From contig NZ_CP107785.1 in assembly GCF_036345915.1 (NCBI RefSeq), positions 7,192,001 through 7,256,000 on the forward strand: DNA of 64,000 nucleotides. The letters run 5' to 3'. Below are positions 55,908 to 64,000 of this stretch, piece after piece (position 1 is the stretch's first letter; every line of letters begins with the position of its first letter). Source of the DNA: Nocardia sp. NBC_00565. GTDB taxonomy: Bacteria; Actinomycetota; Actinomycetes; Mycobacteriales; Mycobacteriaceae. The translations under genes were made by a program, and so were the position numbers. Below the pieces are notes generated by a model. That model searched no databases and was not told the origin of the DNA. It saw nothing but the letters and a program-made list of their open reading frames with translations.

Positions 55908-56378
55908 TCACATCCCATCTTCGACAGGTCCGGCGCGAGCAACCGCGCGAACAGTCCGCTTTCCGAACAGACCCATTGGTACATTCCTTTCAACAGTGAC
56001 AGTCGCATCCCACTGCACCACCGCGCACTCCTGTACTCGCGCTCCCATCCGTTGCGCAATCTCCTCCGCCGCGACACATCCGACATCGGCCCCGCGTTCC
56101 AATTCCCCCGCCGCCGCCAATGCCGCCAGATCCGCCGCGGCCTGTACTCGGTGCCGAGCCACAACCGCCACCCCGACCTGAGCGATCAGCAACGTCACCC
56201 CGATCAGCGCCGCCAGCGCCATACAGGCGAATACCGTCGCAACCCCCTGATCCGCGCGGATACGCCGTATCGCCTTCGGTGCCGCCCCACCTTGTCGGAG
56301 CGGCACCTCTATACCCGTCAGCTCCGCCGTGCCTACAGGCGCGATGCGCACTCGCCCCTGCCCGCGGCCGTCGGTCAC
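55908..56378 (-). CDS. TadG/Rv3654c-like membrane-anchored protein
   Basis: The GTG at 56378 overlaps the tadE stop by four bases (GTGA). The 156-residue protein has a single N-terminal membrane helix (VATVFACMALAALIGVTLLI) and a small extracellular domain with two cysteines (VGCVAAEEIA and QECAVVQW). It resembles the last gene of mycobacterial Tad-like clusters, Rv3654c. Its role in pilus/secretion assembly is inferred from position. Confidence 0.82.
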   Translation of the reverse strand: MTDGRGQGRVRIAPVGTAELTGIEVPLRQGGAAPKAIRRIRADQGVATVFACMALAALIGVTLLIAQVGVAVVARHRVQAAADLAALAAAGELERGADVGCVAAEEIAQRMGARVQECAVVQWDATVTVERNVPMGLFGKRTVRAVARAGPVEDGM

Positions 56379-56689
56379 GGCTCGGCTCCTGGTTCCCGAA
56401 TGGCAATGGCCTCGGCGCGCAACTCCAGTAACGGCAGCAGGGGTGAGCGGGCGGTGACTGCCGCGACCACCCGATCACCCTCGCTGCGCAGCGAGATGTC
56501 GGCGGCGGGCGGCGCCACCCGCCGCGCCGCCGACACCGCATTCGCTTGATCGCCGCGGGCGGCGAGCCGGGCCGCTTCGCGGGCGGCGTCGACACAGCGC
56601 ACCTGCGTCGAGGCCGCGAGCAAGGCGCCGACGCACAGCACCACCGCGATCACGATGGCAGCGAGCGCGATCGCCGCCTCAACCGTCAC
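56375..56689 (-). CDS. TadE-like pseudopilin
   Basis: The earliest plausible start is GTG 56689, giving VTVEAAIALAAIVIAVVLCV, a TadE-type helix. About 104 residues follow with AREAARLAARGDQANAVSAA. An in-frame region upstream (THLGDDLGA) may extend the protein, but no start codon is present there. TadE-like proteins are minor pilins of Flp pili. Confidence 0.78.
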   Translation of the reverse strand: MTVEAAIALAAIVIAVVLCVGALLAASTQVRCVDAAREAARLAARGDQANAVSAARRVAPPAADISLRSEGDRVVAAVTARSPLLPLLELRAEAIAIREPGAEP

Positions 56690-56751
56690 CGCACCCAGGT
56701 CGTCACCGAGATGCGTTGTACCGCAACAGTTCGATCGACGATCACCATTGC

Positions 56752-56973
56752 CTACACGGCGGTGTTCAGTGCCTTGTCGATGATCTTCGTCAGCGCGTTC
56801 ACGATGCTGTCCCCGGTCACCACCCCATAGAGCACGGCTCCGAACGCCGCGGCCGCAATGGTCCCGATCGCATATTCCGCCGTGCTCATCCCGTCGTCGG
56901 CGACCACGGCCCGCAACAGCCGCGCCCGCACCTCTATACCGACAGCGCTCAGCCGATCCCGCACCTTCCCCAT
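56752..56973 (-). CDS. DUF4244 Flp-pilin-like protein
   Basis: The 73-residue protein starts MGKVRDRLSAVGIEVRARLL and contains a membrane segment (GMSTAEYAIGTIAAAAFGAV) typical of DUF4244. The GMSTAEYA/IGT pattern resembles Flp pilin prepilin cleavage. It probably forms the pilin of the neighbouring Tad system. An alternative GTG at 56979 is two codons upstream. Confidence 0.85.
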   Translation of the reverse strand: MGKVRDRLSAVGIEVRARLLRAVVADDGMSTAEYAIGTIAAAAFGAVLYGVVTGDSIVNALTKIIDKALNTAV

Positions 56974-57090
56974 TCGCACCGATTTCCCCTCTCTCTTCGG
57001 CCAACGCGGCCGTTCCGCGCCGACACACTCTTTCCGGGCGTGGACTCTGCGGGTCGGCGCCTCCCCGCTGCGCTCTTCCCGCCTCGACGG

Positions 57091-57355
57091 GGCACGCCCA
57101 GCCGGGCTCGGTCTTGCTCCGCTCAGCACTGCGACGCCATGTCGAGCACAGCTCAATGCGGCCAGGACGTACACGACCGGGCCCGAGGCCACCGCGCCCA
57201 CCACCGAGCAACCAAACCCAGCCCGGCTCGGTCTTGCTCCGCTCAGCACCGCGACACCATGTCGACCGCGACTCAACGCGACCAGGCCGTACACGACCGG
57301 GCCCGAGGCCACCGCGCCCACCACCGAGCGACCGAGCGCAGTCCGGCTCGCCGCT
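57091..57355. repeat. 120-bp tandem repeat between DUF4244 and tadC genes
   Basis: Direct comparison of rows shows the block around GGCTCGGTCTTGCTCCGCTC repeating exactly 120 bases later, with a third partial copy after another 120. On the minus strand each unit encodes about 40 residues (VVGAVASGPVVYG... with a GARPS end). The stretch lies in the 500-base gap between two Tad genes and has no ribosome site, so it is probably noncoding. Confidence 0.75.
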
Positions 57356-57477
57356 GCCTCGCTCCGCGTCGCGTAGCCGTCTGGTTTTCGACCTTGCGCC
57401 CGCCGATCCGGCACCTTGCAGTTCTGGCCATAGCAGGCCAGCGCTATCGCGCCCGGCTTTGTCGTGGTCTCGTGTGC

Positions 57478-58095
57478 TCACAGGAGTCCACCGCCGAGCA
57501 CGTGGCCTGCCAGGCCGATCACCACGGGGACGATGCCGAGGCAGACGAAGGCGGGGAGGAAACAGAGGCCGAGGGGGCCGCCGATCAGGACGCCGGCGCG
57601 TTCGGCGCGGGCGGCGGCCGCATCCTCTACACCGCTGCGGCGCTGCTCGGCCAGTTCGCCGACGGCGGAGGCAAGGGAGGCGCCCGATCGTGCCGAGCGC
57701 CGCGCCATGCGTGCTAGCGAATCGACTTCCTCGGCACCGGGCCGGCCTGCGCCGTCCTGCGCCACTTGATTCCACGCCGTCGCCGCATCCGCCCCTAATG
57801 CCAGCAGATCGGCCGCCCGGCGTAATGCGGCGCCGAGCGCAGCGGGTGCGCCGGGCGCCACCGCACGCGCCGCTGCCGCCATGGGCAAACCTGCCCGAAG
57901 ACATGCGGCGAGCAGATCGAATACCGATGCGACGGCCAGCGGATCGCTGCCGCTGCCGCGTGTCGATGCCGCGGCAACCGGCTGCGGGCTCACCCCTCGT
58001 AGCGCCCGCAACCGTCGACTCACCGCAACCCGTCCGGGCAGCACCACCAACGCAACGGCGAGCAAAAGCACTGGGCCACCGGCAATTTCAACCAT
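57478..58095 (-). CDS. TadC-like type II secretion F-domain protein
   Basis: The ATG at 58095 follows GAAGGGGG. The 205-residue protein has GSF/T2SF features: an N-terminal membrane helix, a cytoplasmic helical region (LLAACLRAGLPMAAAARAVA) and a C-terminal pair of membrane helices (IGGPLGLCFLPAFVCLGIVP). It forms part of the inner-membrane platform of the Tad pilus. Confidence 0.85.
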   Translation of the reverse strand: MVEIAGGPVLLLAVALVVLPGRVAVSRRLRALRGVSPQPVAAASTRGSGSDPLAVASVFDLLAACLRAGLPMAAAARAVAPGAPAALGAALRRAADLLALGADAATAWNQVAQDGAGRPGAEEVDSLARMARRSARSGASLASAVGELAEQRRSGVEDAAAARAERAGVLIGGPLGLCFLPAFVCLGIVPVVIGLAGHVLGGGLL

Positions 58096-58147
58096 TCCCA
58101 ACCCCCTTCACAGGTTGTGCACAACCGACGTGTCGTCGTAATTCGGT

Positions 58148-58939
58148 TCATACGAGGACCTTTCGCGTGATCGCGTCGGTCCACAGCAATCCGGTGCACG
58201 CCAGCGCCGCGCCCAATGGCAGCAGCACGGTTCCCGCACCCGGACCGAGCAGTACGTGCAGTGGCGCGGCACCCATCAGTTGGCCGAGACCGATACCGAG
58301 CAGTGGCAGACCCGCCAGTACCGCGGCAGTGGCGCGCGCACCGGCCAGGGCGGCGGTCGTGCGGGTGCGAAAGCGAATGCGGCCCAGGAGGTCCGTGCGG
58401 GCGGCGGAGAGCAATTCGGCGAGCGCGAGGCCGTGGTTCTCGGCCACCTGCCAGGCGTCGGCGATCCGGGACAGTTCGGCCTCGACGATGGAATCGGGAT
58501 GCCGCAGGCCGTCCGCGCCGGAGCCGCCGAGCCTGCTGCGGGCCGCGCTGACGGCGAACGCGCGCGCCGCCTCGCCACGCGACTCCTGCGCCGCGACCTC
58601 CGCCGCGGCGCTCGGATGGGCCCCCACCCGCAGTTCCCCGATAACGGCCTCGAGCGCGTCGAGCAGATAGGCGCATTCAGTACCGCGCCGCCGGTCCCGG
58701 CTCACCCGCCGAACCCGAAACCCGACCGTCCCGCTGACCAACACCGCCGCAACCAATGGACCAATCCCCACGGCAAGCGCCGCCACTACCGCGACACCAG
58801 CAGCAACCCGAAACACACTGCCACGCCGAGGCTTTCCAGCCTCTCGGGACGCAGCGAACAGTCCAGTGAAACGACGACGCGATACCGAAGCAGGCACCGC
58901 CAGAACCGCACCCGCCAGACACAACAGCGCCGCGATCAT
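58148..58939 (-). CDS. TadB-like type II secretion F-domain protein
   Basis: 263 residues starting MIAALLCLAGAVLAVPASVS, with a cytoplasmic T2SF helical region (LLDALEAVIGELRVGAHPSA) between two membrane pairs. Positioned between tadA and tadC as in mycobacterial Rv3658c. Platform protein of the Tad-like secretion system. Confidence 0.85.
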   Translation of the reverse strand: MIAALLCLAGAVLAVPASVSRRRFTGLFAASREAGKPRRGSVFRVAAGVAVVAALAVGIGPLVAAVLVSGTVGFRVRRVSRDRRRGTECAYLLDALEAVIGELRVGAHPSAAAEVAAQESRGEAARAFAVSAARSRLGGSGADGLRHPDSIVEAELSRIADAWQVAENHGLALAELLSAARTDLLGRIRFRTRTTAALAGARATAAVLAGLPLLGIGLGQLMGAAPLHVLLGPGAGTVLLPLGAALACTGLLWTDAITRKVLV

Positions 58940-59063
58940 CGAGCGAGCCGTTCATGCGGCTGCCGCACCCGCACAGCAGCGAGCGCCGAAAGCTCCAGTA
59001 CCGCAAGCTGGCAAAGAGCCGGTGTTGTTGGCAGGGCATCCGCTGAGCGCACCAGCACTGCGG

Positions 59064-60251
59064 TCATCGGTCGAGCCGTTCGTCGAGTAGGCGGGTGAGG
59101 GTGAGGGCGGCGGGTGTTGGGGCTCCGTCGGCGCGCCAGGCGGCGGTTATGTGTACTCGGCCGTGGTCGTCGCGGGTGACGATGCCGATTTCGCGGAGGC
59201 CGCGGGAGCCGTCGGCTCGACGGTGCACGTGCAGGATGACTTGGACGGCGGCGGCGAGTTGGCTGTGCAGGGCGGCTCGGTCCATGCCGCCCAGAGCCGC
59301 AAGGGCTTCGAGGCGGGCAGGGACCTCGCGCGGGGAATTCGCGTGCACGGTGCCGGCACCACCGTCGTGGCCGGTGTTCAACGCGGTCAGCAGGTCTACG
59401 ACCTCGGCGCCGCGGACCTCGCCGACGACGATTCGGTCGGGGCGCATGCGCAGGGCCTGGCGGACCAGCTCTCGGACGGTCACCGCGCCGACACCCTCCA
59501 CATTCGCGGTGCGCGCGACCAGGCGCACGACGTGGGGATGGGGCGGTGCCAGTTCGGCCGCGTCCTCGACGCAGATGATGCGTTCGTCGGCGGCGACCTT
59601 CGCCAGCAGTCCGGACAGGAGTGTGGTTTTGCCCGCGCCGGTTCCGCCGACCACCAGGAAGGCCAGTCTGGCCCGAATGATCCGCTCCAGCAGCAGTTTC
59701 GCGTCAGCCGGTATCGCGCCCGCCGCGGCAAGCGCGTCCAATCCCTGGGTGGCCGGGCGCAGCACCCGTAGCGATAGGCAGGTGCCGCCATGTGCCACCG
59801 GCGCCAATACCGCGTGTAGCCGGACACCGAACGAATCGCCCAGTGCCCCTTCGCTTCCGGACAACCTGCCGTCCACCCACGGCTGGGCGTCGTCGAGCCG
59901 CCGCCCGGCCGACAGCGCCAGCCGCTGTGCCAACCTGCGCACCGCCGCCTCATCCGGAAAGACAACCGAAGTCCGCTCCAGCCCACGTCCCCGATCGATC
60001 CACACCGCGTCGGGCGCGGTCACCAACACATCGGCGACCCGAGGATCGTGCAACAGCGGCTCCAACAGCCCGGCCCCGGTCATCTCGGTCTGCAACAACC
60101 GCAATGCCCGCAGCAGATCCGTATCGCCGAGCACGCCACCCGCCTCGGCTCGAATAGCGGCCGCCACCTGTGCCGGATCCGGATCCCCCGACGCCCCGGA
60201 CAACCGCTCCCGCACCCGATCCAGCAGCTCAGAGGTAACCAACGCACTCAT
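59064..60251 (-). CDS. TadA-type secretion ATPase
   Basis: The ATG at 60251 overlaps the ssd stop by four bases (ATGA), so translation is coupled. The 395-residue protein has the Walker [10 protein letters not shown], Asp and His boxes ([12 protein letters not shown]), and Walker [16 protein letters not shown]. It hexamerises and powers pilus assembly or export. Length and motifs match TadA/CpaF proteins. Confidence 0.93.
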   Translation of the reverse strand: MSALVTSELLDRVRERLSGASGDPDPAQVAAAIRAEAGGVLGDTDLLRALRLLQTEMTGAGLLEPLLHDPRVADVLVTAPDAVWIDRGRGLERTSVVFPDEAAVRRLAQRLALSAGRRLDDAQPWVDGRLSGSEGALGDSFGVRLHAVLAPVAHGGTCLSLRVLRPATQGLDALAAAGAIPADAKLLLERIIRARLAFLVVGGTGAGKTTLLSGLLAKVAADERIICVEDAAELAPPHPHVVRLVARTANVEGVGAVTVRELVRQALRMRPDRIVVGEVRGAEVVDLLTALNTGHDGGAGTVHANSPREVPARLEALAALGGMDRAALHSQLAAAVQVILHVHRRADGSRGLREIGIVTRDDHGRVHITAAWRADGAPTPAALTLTRLLDERLDR

Positions 60252-61336
60252 CGCAGTCCCTGCCCGGCCGGAGCGCTGAGCACGCCGAGTACGGCGTCGG
60301 CGGCATCGCGGAGCGGGCCGCGGCGCAGGGTCAAACCGCCGCGTTCGAGCCGAGCGGCGAGGCCGGGCTGAGCTCGAACCGCGGCGAGGAGGGGAAGATC
60401 GAGCACCTCGGCGACCTCGGGACCGCGTAGTCCGCCGGGAGCCGGGCCACGGACTACCAAGCCCTGGTTGGGGTTTCGCTGGCCGATATGGGCCGCGACC
60501 GATTCGGCGGCGGCCACGGCGCGCAGGCGCGCCGGGACGACGAGAACGACCAGGTCGGCCGAGTCGAGCATCTGGTCGGCGTGCGGGCCGCGTTCGCCCG
60601 AGATGTCGCATATCACCAAATCGCCTGCGGCACGGCCTGCTTCGACGACAGCGCGGATCGCGGCGGGACCTATTTCGGTCGGCAAGCGTCCGGCACCGCC
60701 GCGGCCACAGGACAGTACCGCCAGCCCCGGCGCGGCTGCGGGCAGTGCGCTGTGCAGTGCCGCGGCCGAGACCCGACCGTCCTCGATCACCAGATCCGGC
60801 CAGCGCAGCCCCGCCCCGGTTTCAACGCCGAGCAGCAGGTCGAGGCCACCGCCGAGCGGTGCGCCATCGACGAGCACGGTGTCGCGCCGGAACCGCTCGG
60901 CGGCGGATCGCAACGCGGTCGCCGCACCCCCGCTCGCACCCGCGAATGCGACGACCACACCGTCGCCCATGTGGTATTCGGCATGCTCAGCAAACTTCTC
61001 GATAAGCCCAACTGCGGCGCCGGGCAGCGCGATGACGCGCTCGGCGCCGACCGCCGCCGCGGCTTGCCAATTGGTCAACCCGGGTTCCCCGTCGGTCACC
61101 AGCACGATGCCGATCCGCCGCAGATATCCGGCTCCGGCGCAGCCCTTGGCCCCCATTGTGTCGAGGATCACCAGGGGTGCCGCCGCCCAGGCATGTCGCC
61201 CAACCGGCAGCGCACGCTCGTCGAGACCACGTTCCGCGGCCGCCGCGACTCGCCGCACCTCGTCGCGCAGCCGGGTGTCCTGGATGAGCACGAGCGCGGG
61301 CGGCGGCGTGAGTGCCGGGGCGACTTCGATATTCAT
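60248..61336 (-). CDS. ssd: septum site-determining protein Ssd (CpaE/MinD-like)
   Basis: The 362-residue protein resembles Rv3660c Ssd, a MinD/CpaE-like P-loop protein. The deviant Walker region is GASGGAATA, lacking the usual GKT/S, and [10 protein letters not shown] and [14 protein letters not shown] follow. Family knowledge: Ssd affects septum placement and the SOS-type growth state in mycobacteria. It heads the Tad operon. Confidence 0.85.
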   Translation of the reverse strand: MNIEVAPALTPPPALVLIQDTRLRDEVRRVAAAAERGLDERALPVGRHAWAAAPLVILDTMGAKGCAGAGYLRRIGIVLVTDGEPGLTNWQAAAAVGAERVIALPGAAVGLIEKFAEHAEYHMGDGVVVAFAGASGGAATALRSAAERFRRDTVLVDGAPLGGGLDLLLGVETGAGLRWPDLVIEDGRVSAAALHSALPAAAPGLAVLSCGRGGAGRLPTEIGPAAIRAVVEAGRAAGDLVICDISGERGPHADQMLDSADLVVLVVPARLRAVAAAESVAAHIGQRNPNQGLVVRGPAPGGLRGPEVAEVLDLPLLAAVRAQPGLAARLERGGLTLRRGPLRDAADAVLGVLSAPAGQGLR

Positions 61337-61762
61337 GCAGGTCAGCGTGCTCGAAGACGAGGCGTAGCAGAAGAGGCGATATGCCGAATGTGGATAACTC
61401 GCGGGGTGTGGATAAATCCGGAGATCCGAAAGCGGGGAAACCTACCCCGAAATAGAGGACGGCCCCAGCCGGGGGGGGAGGAGGCTGGGGCCGTCGGGTT
61501 CAGCCCCGGGGGGTCGGGCTGAACGCGCCTGGACTATGTCCAGGTGCCAGCAATACTACACCCAAGCCCGGGCCACAACGCAAGTCTGTCGTCGGAGAAC
61601 TTTGTGGCCACCACCGGCCCGGCGTCTGCGGGGCAAACTCGCCGAACGACCTCGAGGTGCGGCCCATCCGGCACCGTCCACGCCGCATGCCGATCGGGCG
61701 CAGCCGGACGAGAGACTCGGGCTCGGACGAGCGCGGGCGAGTCCACCGCATATTCTGAACGG
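61337..61762. other. divergent region between ssd and HAD gene, with two hairpins
   Basis: No gene is seen. Two perfect hairpins lie at 61458-61495 and 61498-61524, the second immediately after the first. They could act as terminators, attenuators or protein-binding sites. Confidence 0.5.
61458..61524. promoter_or_regulatory. pair of adjacent perfect hairpins
   Basis: First: 13-bp stem GACGGCCCCAGCC/GGCTGGGGCCGTC (61458-61470 and 61483-61495) around a G-rich loop. Second: 9-bp stem GTTCAGCCC/GGGCTGAAC (61498-61506 and 61516-61524). Confidence 0.65.
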
Positions 61763-62629
61763 GTGACGGCCGATGGCGACCAGACAGAGTTCGCGGACCA
61801 GACGGCACGGGACGTGACGGCAACGAAACGACCGGCGGGCGGCGAACGCGTCGCCGCCTTCTTCGATCTCGACAAGACGGTGATCGCGAAGTCGAGCACC
61901 TACGTGTTCAGTAAGCCCTTCTACGCGCAGGGCCTGCTGAACCGACGTGCGGTGCTCGAAAGCAGCTATGCCCACTTCCTGTTCACGCTGTCGGGCGCCG
62001 ACCACGACCAGATGGAGCGGATGCGCGCCAACCTGACGAATATGGTCGCCGGCTGGGACGTCGAGCAGGTGAAATCCATTGTGGCCGAGACACTCCACGA
62101 ACTCGTCGACCCGCTGATCTACGCCGAGGCCGCCGATCTCATTGCCGACCACAAGATTCGGGGCCACGATGTGGTGATCGTCTCGGCCTCGGGCGAGGAG
62201 ATCGTCGGCCCGATCGCCGAGGTGCTCGGCGCCTCGCATACCGCGGCGACGCGGATGGTGGTCGAGGACGGCCACTACACCGGCGAGGTGGAGTTCTACT
62301 GCTACGGGACCGGCAAGGTGACCGCGATCGAAAAGCTCGCCGCCACTGAGGGTTACGACCTCTCGCGGTGCTACGCGTACTCCGATTCGGTGACCGACGT
62401 GCCGATGCTGAGCGCGGTGGGGCATCCGACCGCGGTGAATCCGGATCGCAATCTGCGACGCGAGGCGGTGGCCAAGGGTTGGCCGATCCTCACCTTCTCC
62501 AACCCGGTATCGCTGTGGGCGCGTTTCCAGACGCCGTCGTCGACCACCCTTGCCGCGACCGCGGCGGTCGGGTTGAGCGCGGTGGTGGCCGGAGCGATCA
62601 GTTACCGGTTGCTGCGGCGACGCCGCTGA
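61763..62629 (+). CDS. HAD-IB family hydrolase (SerB-like phosphatase)
   Basis: The GTG at 61763 gives a 288-residue protein. HAD motif I is AFFDLDKTVIAKSS, motif II in DVVIVSASGEE, motif III/IV near KVTAIEKLA and CYAYSDSVTDVPML. A C-terminal membrane helix (LAATAAVGLSAVVAGAISYR) suggests anchoring. It corresponds to mycobacterial Rv3661, located next to ssd and the Ms1 RNA. Confidence 0.9.
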   Translation: MTADGDQTEFADQTARDVTATKRPAGGERVAAFFDLDKTVIAKSSTYVFSKPFYAQGLLNRRAVLESSYAHFLFTLSGADHDQMERMRANLTNMVAGWDVEQVKSIVAETLHELVDPLIYAEAADLIADHKIRGHDVVIVSASGEEIVGPIAEVLGASHTAATRMVVEDGHYTGEVEFYCYGTGKVTAIEKLAATEGYDLSRCYAYSDSVTDVPMLSAVGHPTAVNPDRNLRREAVAKGWPILTFSNPVSLWARFQTPSSTTLAATAAVGLSAVVAGAISYRLLRRRR

Positions 62630-62790
62630 GCCATTGCTGACCCGTTCGCGGCCGGCTGCCGAGGCTGTTCGCCGGGCGCGGCGGGCAGCTTGCGGGAGCG
62701 TTTGCTGACATAACGCGGAGGGCGTCGCGACCAGGGATTTAACCACGAAACGCCGGTAGACACGCCGTTTATTGAATGTTTTCCCAAGCC

Positions 62791-62819
62791 TTGATGTGAG
62801 GGCTGTCACAGTGTAAAAA
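62791..62819 (+). promoter_or_regulatory. promoter of the Ms1-like RNA
   Basis: TTGATG at 62791-62796 and TAAAAA at 62814-62819 are separated by 17 bases. Transcription would start near 62826. The position and downstream structure suggest a strong housekeeping promoter. Confidence 0.6.
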
Positions 62820-62825
62820 GGTAAC

Positions 62826-63123
62826 TACGGAAGGACGGAAGGCCTGAGCGGAACCAGAAGAGAAGGTTCAGCTCCCCGACCCACCCTTCCCAGCACGGGC
62901 ACCAGGTACCCACGCGGAGCGCGCCGCGACAAGGGCAGAAGCGTTGTGGGCCTGCGAAATACGGGTTTTCGACGGCGAGGGCCTCGCACAGGTTGCGGGG
63001 ATGAACCGCCGGAGTCCGGATTATCGCCGAGGCCGCAGAACACAACCCACCCAGCACGCTTGGTAACCCGGTATCCGTGCTAGCGGGCGGTGAGGTCGTC
63101 AACGACAACGCCGCCCGCTTTGA
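62826..63123 (+). ncRNA. Ms1/MTS2823-like small RNA
   Basis: The region between the HAD gene and the Fic-like gene is GC-rich and structured, and is free of coding signs. A promoter-like pair is 5' and an intrinsic terminator (AGCGGGCGG/CCGCCCGCT) is 3'. The distance, about 300 bases, equals the known length of mycobacterial Ms1/MTS2823, which sits in the same gene order (Rv3661 - RNA - Rv3662c). Ms1 binds the RNA polymerase core during stationary phase. Identification here is from synteny and structure. Confidence 0.7.
63082..63123 (+). terminator. terminator of the Ms1-like RNA
   Basis: Nine-base stem AGCGGGCGG (63082-63090) and CCGCCCGCT (63111-63119), an internal GTCGT/ACGAC pairing, and TTTG just after. 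It faces the convergent Fic-like gene. Confidence 0.65.
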
Positions 63124-63139
63124 TGTGTGCTGGCCCCCT

Positions 63140-63889
63140 TTACGACCCCGACGCCGCCTCGGCGATCGATGTGGCCTCCCGCGCACCATCCTCGAAGGCG
63201 CCGCAGCACAGGATCACCCAGCTGCCCACCGCATCCGGAGCCCCCGAGCCGAACCCGGCCGCCGCATCCAGATACTGCTGACGCCGCCGCAACCAGAACA
63301 CTTCCGGCACACCGAGGCTGTGCGGGTCCAGCCCACTGGACGCCGCGACCAAGCGAGAGGCCGCCCGCGCGACGATGCCGTCGGCCGTACCGAACGGCCG
63401 CAACGCCAGCAGCTCGCCGTGCACGACCGCCGCGATGACCGGCGCGGGCGCACTGGATCCGAGCACCGTCTGCGCCAGCAGGTCGAGCCGTTCGGCCACG
63501 CCACCGTCTCCACGCGGCCGCCCGAGCAGGGTCTCGTCGGTCACCAGATCGGCCGCGGCGAGCAGATGCAGCCGGGCCAGCGCCTGCAGCGGCGCCCGCT
63601 GCCAGGTGCCGACCAGATTCCGCAATGCATCGCCATCGAGCGCCTGCCCGACCCGCAGCGACCCGGCCAGGATCGGGTCCGCGACCCGGCCGTCGGCGGG
63701 CAGCTCGGTACTGGCGCCCTCGATCGCGGCCGATGACCTGGCCGCCCGCACCGCCGCCTCGGCCGCTGTAGTCGGCCAACCCCGCCGGTTCGCCTTGTGC
63801 CGATGCACCGCGGCGAGCGCGTCGCGCGCCTTATCAGCGGCTTCGCGCACACCGGGCAGATCGACAAGCGGCTTCAACGGATCGGTCAC
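63140..63889 (-). CDS. Fic-like / Rv3662c-type protein
   Basis: The 249-residue protein shows a Fic-like arrangement: SSAAIEGAS (inhibitory-helix-like) and HGELLALRPFGTADGIVAR, a degenerate Fic core lacking the canonical HPFxxGNGRxxR. Later RRRQQYLDAAAGFGSGAPDA is conserved in mycobacterial Rv3662c. Because the core is altered, AMP-transfer activity is uncertain. The start is at ATG 63889. Confidence 0.75.
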   Translation of the reverse strand: MTDPLKPLVDLPGVREAADKARDALAAVHRHKANRRGWPTTAAEAAVRAARSSAAIEGASTELPADGRVADPILAGSLRVGQALDGDALRNLVGTWQRAPLQALARLHLLAAADLVTDETLLGRPRGDGGVAERLDLLAQTVLGSSAPAPVIAAVVHGELLALRPFGTADGIVARAASRLVAASSGLDPHSLGVPEVFWLRRRQQYLDAAAGFGSGAPDAVGSWVILCCGAFEDGAREATSIAEAASGS

Positions 63890-64000
63890 CGTGCTGATTT
63901 TGCCGGGCCTGCGGCGCGGCGTGTTCGCGGCCCCCTGGTGTCTCGCGTCCGAGCCGTCGAGACTCGCTCCGTTGTTGTGCCCGGGTAGGTCCGTTCGGGA

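Noticed and set aside
57114..58670. 518-codon plus-strand frame opposite the Tad genes
   Set aside because: Arg/Pro-rich antisense shadow of tadB and tadC-like genes and the tandem repeat.

Overview
The window is a high-GC actinobacterial chromosome segment, almost certainly Nocardia or a close relative in the Mycobacteriales. Support comes from the MspA-type porin, DUF3558 lipoprotein, cutinase, Pls/PosA-type synthetase and PknK-like kinase/LuxR fusion. The right third also keeps a core gene order known from mycobacteria: tRNA-Thr, holB, topA, cspA, Hrq1-like helicase, the Tad-like cluster with ssd, a HAD phosphatase, a 6S-like Ms1 RNA and a Fic-like gene. All identifications are from reading the sequence; no database search was run.

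Region 1 (1-17.3 kb) holds a LysE exporter end, a MarR regulator next to a broken MFS exporter, and a Pls/PosA-type peptide synthetase coupled to an M1 aminopeptidase. It continues with DUF2752, an alpha/beta hydrolase, and a CitE-like lyase plus GntR regulator that share a 25-bp operator motif. A DUF35 protein, a kinase/STAND/LuxR fusion and CorA close it.

Region 2 (17.3-38.8 kb) is accessory and eroded. Intact genes include an ABM-like protein, MspA porin, KUP transporter, VOC/DUF5996 pair, OafA-like acyltransferase, DUF3558 lipoprotein, one intact P450, an AraC regulator, a Vgb-like beta-propeller and DUF6082. Between them lie fragments of a histidine kinase, IS21 transposase, MFS exporter, two P450s and tyrosine integrases.

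Region 3 (38.85-47.29 kb) is an integrated genomic island. A 48-bp copy of the 3' part of tRNA-Thr lies at 38851-38898 and matches the real tRNA at 47245-47292, giving the two attachment sites. Inside are a toxin-antitoxin pair with its own operator, a divergent pair (TPR-like membrane protein and glycosyltransferase), a cutinase with tandem operator palindromes, a broken integrase, and remains of a Lon-like/nSTAND NTPase and a WD40 protein of the conflict-system type. The island also carries TetR, ArsR, Nudix and carboxyethylornithine-synthase-like fragments.

Region 4 (47.3-64 kb) is housekeeping: DNA polymerase III delta', DinB/DUF664, topoisomerase I, cold-shock protein, DUF1998 helicase, the Tad-like secretion cluster (ssd, tadA, tadB, tadC, DUF4244, tadE, tadG-like), a HAD-IB phosphatase, the Ms1 RNA and a Fic-like protein. 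A 120-bp tandem repeat sits inside the Tad cluster.
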